Shown: piece by piece, positions 35,029-43,978 of the stretch | How the letters are laid out: every line of letters begins with the position of its first letter | How positions within the stretch are numbered: position 1 is the first letter of the stretch | DNA from: Chthoniobacterales bacterium | Lineage (GTDB): Bacteria; Verrucomicrobiota; Verrucomicrobiia; Chthoniobacterales; DASVRZ01 | DNA: 64,000 nucleotides | NCBI GenBank assembly: GCA_039930045.1 | Contig: JBDSQB010000016.1 | Location: 1-64,000, forward strand | Direction: 5' to 3' | Notes under the pieces: generated by a model | Databases searched by the model: none | What the model saw: only the letters and a program-made list of their open reading frames with translations | What the model was told of the DNA's origin: nothing | Translations under genes and position numbers: made by a program

Positions 35029-35728
35029 CGGCGTTCTCCTCGTCGATAAATCCTCCGAAATGACCTCGCACGACGTCGTCGCGATTGCGCGCCGCACGTT
35101 TTCCATGACGAAGGTCGGCCATTGCGGCACGCTTGATCCGCTCGCGACTGGATTGCTCATCGTCGTCCTTGGCAAAGGCACCAAAATACAGGATCTCCTG
35201 ATGGCAGAGGACAAGGAATACGTTGGCAGTATGAAGCTCGGCGAAACGACCGACAGCCAGGACGCCGACGGCGAAATCCTCGAAATGAAGCCCGTCCCAG
35301 AGTTGGATGGAACTCAAATCGAAGCCGCCTTCGCTAAGTTTGATGGCGATTTTTACCAGTTGCCACCGATGGTTTCCGCGATCAAACAACAGGGCGTGCC
35401 TCTTTATAAACTTGCGCGCCAGGGCAAAACGGTCGAGCGCGAGAAGCGTTTCGTCCACGTTTACGCGCACCAGATCAATCGCGTGGAACTCCCCGTGATC
35501 GACTTTCGCGTCGTTTGCTCGAAGGGTTTCTACGTTCGCACTTACGCGCACGACATTGGAGCGGAACTCGGCTGCGGCGCGCATTTGCAGGCGTTGCGCC
35601 GAACGAAATCGGGCAAATTTAACCTCGATCGCGCGGTCACGGTCGACCAATTGAAAAACAGCTCGCTCGACGAATTGCTCTCGAAAGTCATCAGTCTGCC
35701 CGAAGTCTCTCGCATGCGCGGAGCGTAG
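35006..35728 (+). CDS. truB: tRNA pseudouridine(55) synthase
   Basis: The enzyme makes pseudouridine 55 in the T-psi-C arm of tRNA. The 240-residue protein has the catalytic motif HCGTLDPLATGLL with Asp44, and DGVLLVDKSSEMTSHDVV at the N terminus. The YQLPPMVSAIKQQGVPLYKL and YVRTYAHDIG segments are typical of TruB. It lacks a long PUA tail, which fits its length. It overlaps nrnA by 23 bp and abuts ribF with no gap. Confidence 0.95.
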   Translation: MKSAATLDGVLLVDKSSEMTSHDVVAIARRTFSMTKVGHCGTLDPLATGLLIVVLGKGTKIQDLLMAEDKEYVGSMKLGETTDSQDADGEILEMKPVPELDGTQIEAAFAKFDGDFYQLPPMVSAIKQQGVPLYKLARQGKTVEREKRFVHVYAHQINRVELPVIDFRVVCSKGFYVRTYAHDIGAELGCGAHLQALRRTKSGKFNLDRAVTVDQLKNSSLDELLSKVISLPEVSRMRGA

Positions 35729-36667
35729 ATGAACGCGCTCCGCCGCATCGCCGATCTTGCAGAATTGCCCGGGCCGCTTGCGCTCGGCATCGGAGTTTTC
35801 GACGGAGTGCATCTGGGGCATCAGGCGGTGATCGATTGCACGCTAGCCTCGGCGCGTGAGTCGGATGGAACTCCGGTCATCGTCACTTTCGACCCGCATC
35901 CGGCGCGGGTTTTGCGCCCGGAAAATCCGCCGCGGCTGCTCACTTCGACTGCGCACAAGCTGCAACTCCTCGCCGCCGCCGGTGTCGAAAACGTCCTGCT
36001 CGTGGAGTTCAACCGCGAGTTTGCCAGCCATTCGCCGGGCGATTTCATTCGTTTGCTGGCGACTCATTCAAAGGCACTGAAGTCGATTTGCGTCGGCGAG
36101 GATTGGGCTTTCGGACGCAATCGCAGCGGCAATGTGGAGTTTCTGCGAGAGCAGGGGAACGAGTTGGATTTCCATGTGATCGCCGTTCCACCGGTGAAGA
36201 TCGATGGGGAAATTGTCAGCAGCACGCTGATTCGCCGTGCCGTCGAGGCCGGTGACATCAATCTCGCCGCGCAATATCTGGGGCGCCCTTACACCATTTT
36301 GGGAACCGTCGTAAATGGACTTGAACTCGGGCGCACCATCGGTTTTCCGACCGCGAATCTAAGCGCGCACAACGAGCAATTTCCCCCCAATGGCGTTTAC
36401 GCGATCCGCGCCAGAGTCGGCTCTGACTCGCATGAGGGCGTCGCCAATATCGGCGTTCGTCCCACGGTTAAAGACGCCGCGCCCGGACGTTTGCTGGAGG
36501 TGCATCTCTTCGACTTCGATGGCGATCTCTATGGTCAGGACATCGAGGTTTCCTTTCAAAAATTCCTCCGCGCCGAGGAGAAATTTGCCAGTCTCGAAGC
36601 TTTGCGCGCCCAGATTGCCTGCGACAGCGCCACGGCCCGCGATTATTTCGCTGCCGGGGGAAAATAG
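35729..36667 (+). CDS. ribF: Bifunctional riboflavin kinase/FAD synthetase
   Basis: A 312-residue enzyme that phosphorylates riboflavin and adenylates FMN to FAD. The N-terminal FAD synthetase has GIGVFDGVHLGHQAVI and VTFDPHPARV; ISSTLIRRAV-like VSSTLIRRAVEAGDI follows. The C-terminal riboflavin kinase has GRTIGFPTANL and PPNGVYAIRA. The end KFASLEALRAQIACDSATAR matches the family. It is the last gene of the nusA operon before a 104-bp gap. Confidence 0.94.
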   Translation: MNALRRIADLAELPGPLALGIGVFDGVHLGHQAVIDCTLASARESDGTPVIVTFDPHPARVLRPENPPRLLTSTAHKLQLLAAAGVENVLLVEFNREFASHSPGDFIRLLATHSKALKSICVGEDWAFGRNRSGNVEFLREQGNELDFHVIAVPPVKIDGEIVSSTLIRRAVEAGDINLAAQYLGRPYTILGTVVNGLELGRTIGFPTANLSAHNEQFPPNGVYAIRARVGSDSHEGVANIGVRPTVKDAAPGRLLEVHLFDFDGDLYGQDIEVSFQKFLRAEEKFASLEALRAQIACDSATARDYFAAGGK

Positions 36668-36771
36668 TTGTCGCCAACTGGGGGAATCCCGATTATTCGT
36701 GCTGCATCGCGGCCAAACCCGTGAGACTTCCGGAAATCTGAATGTCAGTTTTCCGGCGCAGATATTATCCA

Positions 36772-38283
36772 ATGCAATATCCTTCCGGTCCCAATGATGG
36801 GCAGACTGGCGATCTGCAGCTTCCCACTCCCTCGCCTACAAATTCGTCCAAGCGGGCGAAAAAAACTCCAGGCCGCATCAAGAATTACGTTCTCGATACC
36901 AACGTCCTGCTCCACGATCCGAACAGCCTGCATCGTTTCGAGGACAACCACGTCTGGATTCCCGTCGAAGTCCTGACCGAGCTCGACAAATTTAAGAACG
37001 AGCAAAACGAGCGAGGTGCCAACGCCCGCACCGTGCATCGCACGCTTTCCCAAATTTTTGGCCACAACCGTCCCGCCGTCATCAAGGGCGCGACCATGCC
37101 CAACGGCGGCAGCATTCGCATCGCGGTGAATGATCGCGTCGCGAACAAGCCCGACACCAAGCTGAAGCGGTTCCAAACGCTCTTTCCCGAGAGCGGCATC
37201 ACCGACAATCGCATCATCGCCAGCGCCCTCGAAATCGAACGCCGCTGCCTTGATGGTAGCCCCACGATTTTGGTCACCAAAGACCTCAACATGCTCCTCA
37301 AGGCGCTCGCCATCGGATTGGAAGCCGAGGATTATCTCAACGACAAAGTCGAGACCGAGAACATTGATTCGCAGCTCGCCACCATCGAGGTCGCGGCCCA
37401 CGAATTGCAGCGGTTTGGCAGCTCCCGCGTGCTCACGATTTCCGACAAGCGGACCCGCGACCTGCTGCTCAACGAATACGTTCTCCTCGCCGTCGATGAC
37501 AACAAAATGCTCCCGGCGCGTCACATCGGCGACGGCATTTTCAAGCGGCTGACCATTCCCGCCGGGCTCGAAATCCCCAAAGGCATCACGCTCAAACCCG
37601 CCAACGCCGGCCAGCAATGCCTCCTCGACGCGCTCCTCGATCCCACGATTTCACTCGTCACCTGCTACGGGCAGGCCGGCACCGGCAAGACGCTCATGGC
37701 CGTCGCCGCCGGGCTCTACGCGACCTACGGCAACATCTATAATGGCATCACGGTCAGCCGCCCGGTCGTCGCGATGGGCGATACCCTGGGCTTCCTCCCC
37801 GGCACCCTCGACGAAAAAATGCGGCCCTGGTTGCAATCCATTTACGACGCCTTCGACGTTCTCCTGCCCCAGCGCTCCTTCCATGGCGAAGGCAAGAATG
37901 GCAAAATCAAAAAACTCCCCGAATCTTCTGCCGGCATGCCGCAAATGAAGCCCTACGAGAAGTTGATCGAGCAGGGACTCGTGGAAATCGAGGCGCTTTG
38001 CTACATCCGCGGACGCTCCATTCCGAATCGGTTCTTCGTTCTCGACGAGGCGCAGCAAATCACCCCGTTGGAAGCGAAAACGGTCGTCACCCGCATGTCG
38101 CGCGGCTCGAAGCTCGTGATGGTCGGCGACCCGGCGCAGATCGATCATCCCTATGTGGACAGCCATTCCAATGGGCTCGTCTTCACCCGCGACCGGTTGA
38201 AAGGCCAAGCCATCACCGCGCACGTCACACTCTCCAAAGGCGAGCGCAGCCCGCTTGCCGACATCGGCGCGAATCTGATGTAA
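36772..38283 (+). CDS. PIN-PhoH family ATPase (PhoH2/YlaK type)
   Basis: ATG 36772 (MQYPSGPNDG) gives 503 residues; an upstream ATG at 36742 is possible. A PIN ribonuclease domain (NYVLDTNVLLHDPNSLHRFE, then EVLTELDKFKNE) is followed by a PhoH ATPase with Walker A GQAGTGKTLMA and Walker B VLDEAQQITPLEAK. PIN plus PhoH proteins act as RNA helicase/nucleases and are often toxin-like in actinobacteria, but stand alone here. The RNA target is unknown. It lies after ribF, so co-transcription is possible. Confidence 0.9.
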   Translation: MQYPSGPNDGQTGDLQLPTPSPTNSSKRAKKTPGRIKNYVLDTNVLLHDPNSLHRFEDNHVWIPVEVLTELDKFKNEQNERGANARTVHRTLSQIFGHNRPAVIKGATMPNGGSIRIAVNDRVANKPDTKLKRFQTLFPESGITDNRIIASALEIERRCLDGSPTILVTKDLNMLLKALAIGLEAEDYLNDKVETENIDSQLATIEVAAHELQRFGSSRVLTISDKRTRDLLLNEYVLLAVDDNKMLPARHIGDGIFKRLTIPAGLEIPKGITLKPANAGQQCLLDALLDPTISLVTCYGQAGTGKTLMAVAAGLYATYGNIYNGITVSRPVVAMGDTLGFLPGTLDEKMRPWLQSIYDAFDVLLPQRSFHGEGKNGKIKKLPESSAGMPQMKPYEKLIEQGLVEIEALCYIRGRSIPNRFFVLDEAQQITPLEAKTVVTRMSRGSKLVMVGDPAQIDHPYVDSHSNGLVFTRDRLKGQAITAHVTLSKGERSPLADIGANLM

Positions 38284-38490
38284 CTCCTGTTGGAGATACA
38301 TAAAGAGGCTTCCAAATCGGCCACTGTGAGCTAAATAGCTCCAGATAAATCCCCGTTGTCTGCCCGGTCGATACTTTAATCAACTGAATAATGAACTGTA
38401 TTGCATGGCCACATGGGGGTAGGCCTTTCTTGAATGGCTAATGGCATCTTCACTGCTTGGTCGGAAACAACATTTAAGCCAACCGACTCC

Positions 38491-39897
38491 ATGAAATCCA
38501 ACCGCATCACCATTTGCACGACTCAACCTGTTCTCTCTAAAATCATCCTCGCCAGCATTATTGCTGTCAGCGGCCAATTTTCTGTCTCGACGATGAACGC
38601 AACAGCCAGAACATGGAATAACGCGGGAATAGACTTTAACACTGCCACCAACTGGACTACTACGACTCCAGGACTGGGAGATGTAGCCCAATTTAATGCG
38701 GTCGAAACCGTGCAGCCTAATCTTAGCGCGTCTCTTTCAATTGCCGGCCTTTATTTTAGCGGCACTGGCTCCTCTGGATATGATCTGACTAATACTAACA
38801 GCGCTGTTCTCACACTTACTGGCTACAGCACAACCGGCTCAGGGGGCACATCCAATTCAAGCGCCGCAGCCATCCGCTCCGAAATTACTTCTGGCACAAA
38901 CACGATCGATGCTCCTTTGGTGATTGCACCTGCGGTCGTTCCCAACTCATCAATATTTTACCAAGCGAACGGAGGCACGCTAGTCGTAAATGGCCCTGTA
39001 TCGGGCGGAACCAATTTGAGCTTGAAGGGAACGAGCGGCGGAATCATCCAACTCAACGGGGGAAATGCCTTTGCAACCGGCTCCATAGATACTGCAGGTA
39101 TAGTTGTAGTTGTGGGCAACGACAGCGGCTTGGGCAGCGGGACGTTTTCTGTTAATAGCACGGCGTCACTACAAGCTGGTGGTGCCAGCCGAACTCTCTC
39201 GAATAATATTGTTCTCGCAGGCAGTACGACACTCAGCGGCAGTAACGCTTTCACTCTCAACGGCACTGTCACCAGTTCTGGTTCCAATAGCCGCAGTCTC
39301 ACGGTCAGCAATACGGGCGGGGCTATCATTGGAGGGAACTTGGTCCTTCAAGAAGCCACTGCGACAGGCCGAACTTTTACGATCCTCGGCACCTCCGCAG
39401 TATCCGTAAATGGCGTGGTGCAGGATGGAGGAACAGGGCCAGCGATACTGAAATACACCGGCTCCAGCACACTGACACTTAGTAACGCCAACACTTATTC
39501 GGGAGGCACCCAGATGACCGTAACGGGTAGCACGATCATCGCCAATAGCGATGGAGCCTTGGGCGCGGGGAATGTCACGTTGACCATTGCTGGTGCGACG
39601 TTGACTCTGCAAAATGGCACTACTCAAAACTACATCAGCGACAGCGCTACGCTGAGCCTCTTAACAGGAGATACAGTTAATCTGAGTTTTCTAGGCACCG
39701 ACACTGTTTCCTCGCTAATAATCGATGCCACAGCACAAGCTGCCGGAATCTATAACGCCACCACAAATCCGGGCCTTTTCATCGGCACGGGTTCCATTAC
39801 TGTGGTTCCCGAGCCTTCTACCTACGCAATGCTGTTGAGTGGTGCTGGGCTGATGATCCTGATGGCTCGCCGCAAGCGTGCTGAGGCTCGCATCTAA
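38491..39897 (+). CDS. PEP-CTERM protein with autotransporter-type beta repeats
   Basis: From ATG 38491 the 468-residue protein has a signal peptide (PVLSKIILASIIAVSG). Repeats rich in Gly, Ser, Thr and Asn resemble autotransporter-associated beta-strand repeats (TLSNANTYSGGTQMTVTGST, and NTIDAPLVIAPAV). The C terminus VPEPSTYAMLLSGAGLMIL followed by ARRKRAEARI is a PEP-CTERM exosortase sorting tag with a hydrophobic anchor and basic tail. It is probably exported and anchored in the outer envelope. Its base composition is visibly lower in GC than its neighbours. No exosortase gene is in the window. ATG 38434 is also in frame. Confidence 0.9.
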   Translation: MKSNRITICTTQPVLSKIILASIIAVSGQFSVSTMNATARTWNNAGIDFNTATNWTTTTPGLGDVAQFNAVETVQPNLSASLSIAGLYFSGTGSSGYDLTNTNSAVLTLTGYSTTGSGGTSNSSAAAIRSEITSGTNTIDAPLVIAPAVVPNSSIFYQANGGTLVVNGPVSGGTNLSLKGTSGGIIQLNGGNAFATGSIDTAGIVVVVGNDSGLGSGTFSVNSTASLQAGGASRTLSNNIVLAGSTTLSGSNAFTLNGTVTSSGSNSRSLTVSNTGGAIIGGNLVLQEATATGRTFTILGTSAVSVNGVVQDGGTGPAILKYTGSSTLTLSNANTYSGGTQMTVTGSTIIANSDGALGAGNVTLTIAGATLTLQNGTTQNYISDSATLSLLTGDTVNLSFLGTDTVSSLIIDATAQAAGIYNATTNPGLFIGTGSITVVPEPSTYAMLLSGAGLMILMARRKRAEARI

Positions 39898-39921
39898 ATC
39901 GCTCAGTTTTTTCAAACAAAG

Positions 39922-39948
39922 GCGGTTGCGAAAGTGGCCGCTTTTTTT
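39922..39948 (+). terminator. Intrinsic terminator of the PEP-CTERM gene
   Basis: GCGGTT (39922-39927) pairs with GGCCGC (39936-39941), including two G-T pairs, and is followed by seven T. It lies 24 bp after the stop codon and just before the convergent L,D-transpeptidase gene. Confidence 0.65.
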
Positions 39949-39956
39949 GTTTCCGG

Positions 39957-40409
39957 TTAGGGTGCAATGTCGAGGGACGTGCCCGTTTCCACTAATGCAA
40001 AGAGATCGGCCATCATCGTATTTGTCAGCCGGATGCAGCCGTGGCTGGTCGGGAGTCCGAGTTGATCCTCGTGATTGGTGCCGTGCAGATAAATGTAGCG
40101 GCTGCGCGTGTTGGCGTTTTCGGGATCAACGCCGTCCAGCCAGAGAATGCGCGTGGTAATCTGGTCGTCGGGTGAATGCGGATCGGCCAGTGCTCCCGTG
40201 ATCTGGCGACTGCGAAAGACACTCCCGAGCGGCGCACCGGCCCCGATCTTTTCCGCGATGACGAAATTTCCGAGCGGAGTTCGATTGCTATTGGGCTTGC
40301 TGCCGGTGCCGACGAAGGACGATGAAATGGCGCAGGCAAAGACCGGACTTCCATTGCGATGGAGCGTGAGCCGCTGTCGCCGAAGATTGATCTCGATGTG
40401 CGTATCCAT
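39957..40409 (-). CDS. L,D-transpeptidase (YkuD family)
   Basis: A 150-residue YkuD domain that makes 3-3 cross-links in peptidoglycan or attaches proteins to it. The active site is HGTNHEDQLGLPTSHGCIRL, with His109, His123 and nucleophile Cys125. The N-terminal half is beta-rich (INLRRQRLTLHRNG) as in the family. No signal peptide is visible from ATG 40409, which is unusual for an extracytoplasmic enzyme, so the true start or the export route is unclear. Confidence 0.9.
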   Translation of the reverse strand: MDTHIEINLRRQRLTLHRNGSPVFACAISSSFVGTGSKPNSNRTPLGNFVIAEKIGAGAPLGSVFRSRQITGALADPHSPDDQITTRILWLDGVDPENANTRSRYIYLHGTNHEDQLGLPTSHGCIRLTNTMMADLFALVETGTSLDIAP

Positions 40410-40503
40410 GCAGGCAATTTAACATCGGCTGGCGGCGGCAGGCGAGGCCTCAAGTTTCCACTTTTCGCAGCGCGGTTTCAGCTTTACCTTCGCAACCCGA
40501 TTT

Positions 40504-41505
40504 ATGAGCAAGTCCTATCATGTAGCCATTGTGGGCGCAACCGGAGCCGTAGGGATCGAAATGATCCGCGTGCTGGAGCGCCGCAATTTCCCCGTCGCTA
40601 AACTCACCCTGCTGGCCTCGGCCCGTTCCGCTGGCAAGACGCTCACCTTCAAGGGCGAGCCTATCGTCGTGCAGGAGCTCACGGAAAACTCTTTCGTCGG
40701 AGTGGACATCGCGCTTTTCTCCGCTGGCGGCGGCATCTCGAAACAATACGCGCCGCACGCCGTGGCTGCCGACGCCGTCGTGGTGGATAATTCCTCCGCC
40801 TTCCGCATGGACCCAAACGTCCCGCTGGTCATCCCCGAAATCAACGGAGCCGACGCCGCGCAGCATCGCGGGATCATTGCCAACCCAAATTGCACCACCG
40901 CGGTCACGCTCATGGCGCTGCATCCGCTGCACGAAGCGTTTGGCGTCACGCGCGTCTGGGCGTCGAGCTATCAGGCCGTCTCCGGCACCGGCGCGGCGGC
41001 GATCATCGAGCTCGAGGAGCAGGTGAAGGCCATTGTGGCAGGCACTGAGATTCCGCGCAGCGTTTACCCGTATCAAATCGCCTTCAACGCGCTCCCTCAG
41101 GTCGATTCCTTTCTCGACGATGGCTACACGAAGGAGGAGATGAAAATGCAATACGAAGGCCGCCGCATCCTGCATCATTCGCGCTTCAAAGCCTCGGTCA
41201 CCTGTGTGCGCGTGCCGGTTTATCGAGCGCATTCCGTGGCGATCAGCGCTGAGTTTGAGCGCCCGGTGTCCTTGGACAAAGCCTACGCCGCGCTGCGCCA
41301 GGCACCGGGCCTCAAAGTCACCGACGATCCGGCGAACCAAAAATATCCAATGCCCATCTTCACCGCTGGCCAGGACGATTGCGAAGTGGGCCGACTCCGA
41401 CTCGATTGTGCGCTGGACAACGGCCTCGCCTTCTGGGTTAGCGGCGATCAGATCTTGAAAGGCGCCGCGCTCAACGCCGTGCAAATCGCCGAGCTGCTGG
41501 TGTAG
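40504..41505 (+). CDS. asd: Aspartate-semialdehyde dehydrogenase
   Basis: A 333-residue NADP-dependent enzyme that reduces beta-aspartyl phosphate, the branch-point step to lysine/diaminopimelate, threonine and methionine. The N-terminal NADP loop is GATGAVGIEM. The catalytic Cys130 lies in NPNCTTAV. QAVSGTGAAAIIEL is the expected substrate region. The next gene is 17 bp downstream on the same strand, with a copy of the dispersed word in the gap. Confidence 0.95.
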   Translation: MSKSYHVAIVGATGAVGIEMIRVLERRNFPVAKLTLLASARSAGKTLTFKGEPIVVQELTENSFVGVDIALFSAGGGISKQYAPHAVAADAVVVDNSSAFRMDPNVPLVIPEINGADAAQHRGIIANPNCTTAVTLMALHPLHEAFGVTRVWASSYQAVSGTGAAAIIELEEQVKAIVAGTEIPRSVYPYQIAFNALPQVDSFLDDGYTKEEMKMQYEGRRILHHSRFKASVTCVRVPVYRAHSVAISAEFERPVSLDKAYAALRQAPGLKVTDDPANQKYPMPIFTAGQDDCEVGRLRLDCALDNGLAFWVSGDQILKGAALNAVQIAELLV

Positions 41506-41522
41506 ATTCGAGTTCCATCGCC

Positions 41523-42710
41523 ATGAGCCGCTTTGCCTATCTGCTGGAGCGGTATCCGGCGTTCACGCAGACGTTCATCGTCCGGGAAGTCGAGGAAATG
41601 CGGCGACAGGGTGTCGGGGCTCCGGTCGTTTCCCTGCGGTCAGCGGAGGAAAATGTCCAGTCGAGTTCCAACGTTATCTACGCGCCCGAATCCGACGCTC
41701 TCGTTGCCGAAATCAAACGCCGTCGCGCTGCTGCCGAACTTCCAAAAAAGATCAACCAGCGCCTCGAAGCCTGGGGCAAGGAACCTGACAAACTCCGTCT
41801 TTACGAAGCCATCTGGACCGGGGATCTCCTGCAAAAACGCGGCATCCGCCATGTTCACGTCCACTTTGCCGGACTCGCCGCGCGCACGGCCTGCCTGATG
41901 AAGGAACTCTACGGCATCACCTACAGTTTCACCGGACACGCGCAGGATATTTTCTGCAAAACGGAGCACACCATCGACCTCGGACGCCTTATTCGCGAGG
42001 CCAGCGCCGTCATCACCGTCGCCGATTTCAGCGCGAAACATCTCCAGCACACCTACCCCGCAATGGTTAGGAAAATCCATCGCGTTTACAACGGACTCGC
42101 CCTCCCGGAAACGCCACCGGAGCGTCGGCCTGGCTCGCCGCCGCTGATTCTTTCCGTGGGGCGGCTGATCGCCAAAAAGGGTTTCGCCGACCTCATCGCC
42201 GCCTGCGTCATTTTGAAAACGAGCGGAGTTCCATTCCAATGTCAGATCGTCGGCGACGGGCCGCTGGAAGACGAATTGCAGGCGCAAATTTCTGAGTCGA
42301 GCTTGAGCGAAATGGTCACGCTCACCGGTCCGAAATCGCAGTCGGAAATCTCCGCGCTCCTCGACCAAACCCAAGTCTTCGCCCTCGCCGCCGTCGTTCT
42401 GTCCGATGGCGACAGCGATAATTTGCCCACCGTCATTACCGAGGCGATGGCGCATGGAGTTCCAGTCGTTTCCACTCGAGTCGCGGGCATTCCCGAGCAG
42501 GTGGACGATGGAAAAACTGGCTTCCTCGTCTCCCCCGGCGATGTGGCTGCGTTCGCGGAGAAGTTGAAAATCCTCCTCACAGATAACACCCTAACTCAGG
42601 TCTTCGGCCCCGCCGCTTTCGCCAGGGCGCAGTCGGAATTTTCCCTCACAGCGACCGTCAGTCAGCTTCGCAAATTCGTCGTCCCCACGCCGTGGTGGAA
42701 GATTTGCTAA
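41523..42710 (+). CDS. GT4-family glycosyltransferase
   Basis: A 395-residue protein. The N-terminal LERYPAFTQTFIVREVEEM segment is typical of GT4 enzymes in polysaccharide pathways such as the WcaL-type. The C-terminal Rossmann fold has SVGRLIAKKGFADLI, IVGDGPLEDEL and the nucleotide-sugar site TVITEAMAHGVPVV. It adds a sugar to an unknown acceptor. No other polysaccharide genes are directly beside it. Its 3' end overlaps the stop region of the convergent ankyrin lipoprotein gene by 4 bp. Confidence 0.88.
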   Translation: MSRFAYLLERYPAFTQTFIVREVEEMRRQGVGAPVVSLRSAEENVQSSSNVIYAPESDALVAEIKRRRAAAELPKKINQRLEAWGKEPDKLRLYEAIWTGDLLQKRGIRHVHVHFAGLAARTACLMKELYGITYSFTGHAQDIFCKTEHTIDLGRLIREASAVITVADFSAKHLQHTYPAMVRKIHRVYNGLALPETPPERRPGSPPLILSVGRLIAKKGFADLIAACVILKTSGVPFQCQIVGDGPLEDELQAQISESSLSEMVTLTGPKSQSEISALLDQTQVFALAAVVLSDGDSDNLPTVITEAMAHGVPVVSTRVAGIPEQVDDGKTGFLVSPGDVAAFAEKLKILLTDNTLTQVFGPAAFARAQSEFSLTATVSQLRKFVVPTPWWKIC

Positions 42711-43978
42711 CGTCCAATCGTAAACGTCTGACCCGTCTTCGTTTCCTTCAGCACGACCTGCTCCTCGCGCAGATCGAGCACCACGTAACGCCGGTTGCCA
42801 TCGTTCGGCAATGTTAGTTCCTCGCCCACGCGTAAGTGCTGCGATTCATCGGAAAACGGCAATTTCACCTCGGCATACGACGCGCTCGCCGGCGGACGAA
42901 TCCCCGGAATGAGCCGGATTTTCTGCCCGCCTTTGTCTGTGACTAACAAATCGCTGCCATCATACGGATGCCCGTCCTTATCGACCGATTTCCGGGCGCG
43001 CACTTGAGTTACAGTCCAATCGCCGACCACATCGCCCGCCTTCGCTTTTTGCGGAGTTCCATTCTTATCTAACAGAACCGCAGAGTCCTCTTCCACCTTG
43101 TCCAACGAATACGGCAGGCTCTCGCGATGATAACCCTTCCAGGTGAGTTTGGCCGCAGCGGGCGGATGCGACGATGGATCGATCGGACTCGTGTCGGCGA
43201 GGAATTCCTCACTGTTAGGAAAGCCGTCGTTGTCGCTGTCCTTTTTGAAAATGTTAGCATCGTTCAGATCGAGCCCGAACTTCTTCCACCACGACTCCTC
43301 GGATGAGGCCCGCATTGCCTTCAGATCCTTCAACAACGCCTCGCGTCCAGCGAGGTTAGGAGTCGGCACGGGAGTCGCGGCGGTTAAGACGGGAGTTACA
43401 TTCGACTGTGGCTCCGCGCCAGCATCGAGCAGGAGTTTTTCGAGGGCTTTATTGCCCGACTTTCTAGCATAGGTCAGCGAGGTTAGACCCTCCGGACTCA
43501 TTGCATCCACCTCGGCTCCGGCCTTGAGCAGCGTCTGGGCCGACTCGGTGTGACCCAGCAAACTCGCCAGTAACAACCCACGGTCCAGATCGTCCTTGGA
43601 ACTCTCCGCCAGCATCTGCACCGCATCGACCTTGTTTCCGTAGATTGCCTTCATCAGCGGCGTCCAGCCTTCCTTGTCCTTTTGATCGTAGGCTACGTTT
43701 TGTTTTCCTAACAACTTAATCACCTCGGTGGCGTTGTTTTCGGCGGCTCCGATCAGCGCGGTCGAGCCATTGTTAGTTGCGGTGTTCACATCCATTCCGG
43801 CGTCGAGAAAAAGCCCGACGGCCTTCTCATCCCCGGCTCGGGCGGCGCGAACGAAATCCTCCGCGTTGAACTGGTAGTTCATCTTCAGCAAATCCGATTT
43901 CGCGTGGCCCGAGTCGCGTCCGCATCCTGCTAACAATGCGAGCGCCATAACTAGCGCGAAGGATTTGTGGAGTCTCAT
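42707..43978 (-). CDS. Ankyrin-repeat lipoprotein with calcium-type DxDxDG segment
   Basis: ATG 43978 (MRLHKSFALVMALALLAGC) has a lipobox. Ankyrin repeats cover about residues 25-190 (TALIGAAENNATEVIKLL, WTPLMKAIYGNKVDAVQML). After a linker there is DSDNDGFPNSEEFLADTSP, a thrombospondin type-3-like calcium motif common in Verrucomicrobia. The C-terminal 130 residues (KLTWKGYHRESLPYSLDKVE and the end EVKLPFSDESQHLRVGEEL) resemble a domain of the Amuc_1099-type pilus-like proteins, a weak match by eye. The start overlaps the glgE stop by 4 bp, so glgE and this gene form an operon. Confidence 0.75.
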   Translation of the reverse strand: MRLHKSFALVMALALLAGCGRDSGHAKSDLLKMNYQFNAEDFVRAARAGDEKAVGLFLDAGMDVNTATNNGSTALIGAAENNATEVIKLLGKQNVAYDQKDKEGWTPLMKAIYGNKVDAVQMLAESSKDDLDRGLLLASLLGHTESAQTLLKAGAEVDAMSPEGLTSLTYARKSGNKALEKLLLDAGAEPQSNVTPVLTAATPVPTPNLAGREALLKDLKAMRASSEESWWKKFGLDLNDANIFKKDSDNDGFPNSEEFLADTSPIDPSSHPPAAAKLTWKGYHRESLPYSLDKVEEDSAVLLDKNGTPQKAKAGDVVGDWTVTQVRARKSVDKDGHPYDGSDLLVTDKGGQKIRLIPGIRPPASASYAEVKLPFSDESQHLRVGEELTLPNDGNRRYVVLDLREEQVVLKETKTGQTFTIGR

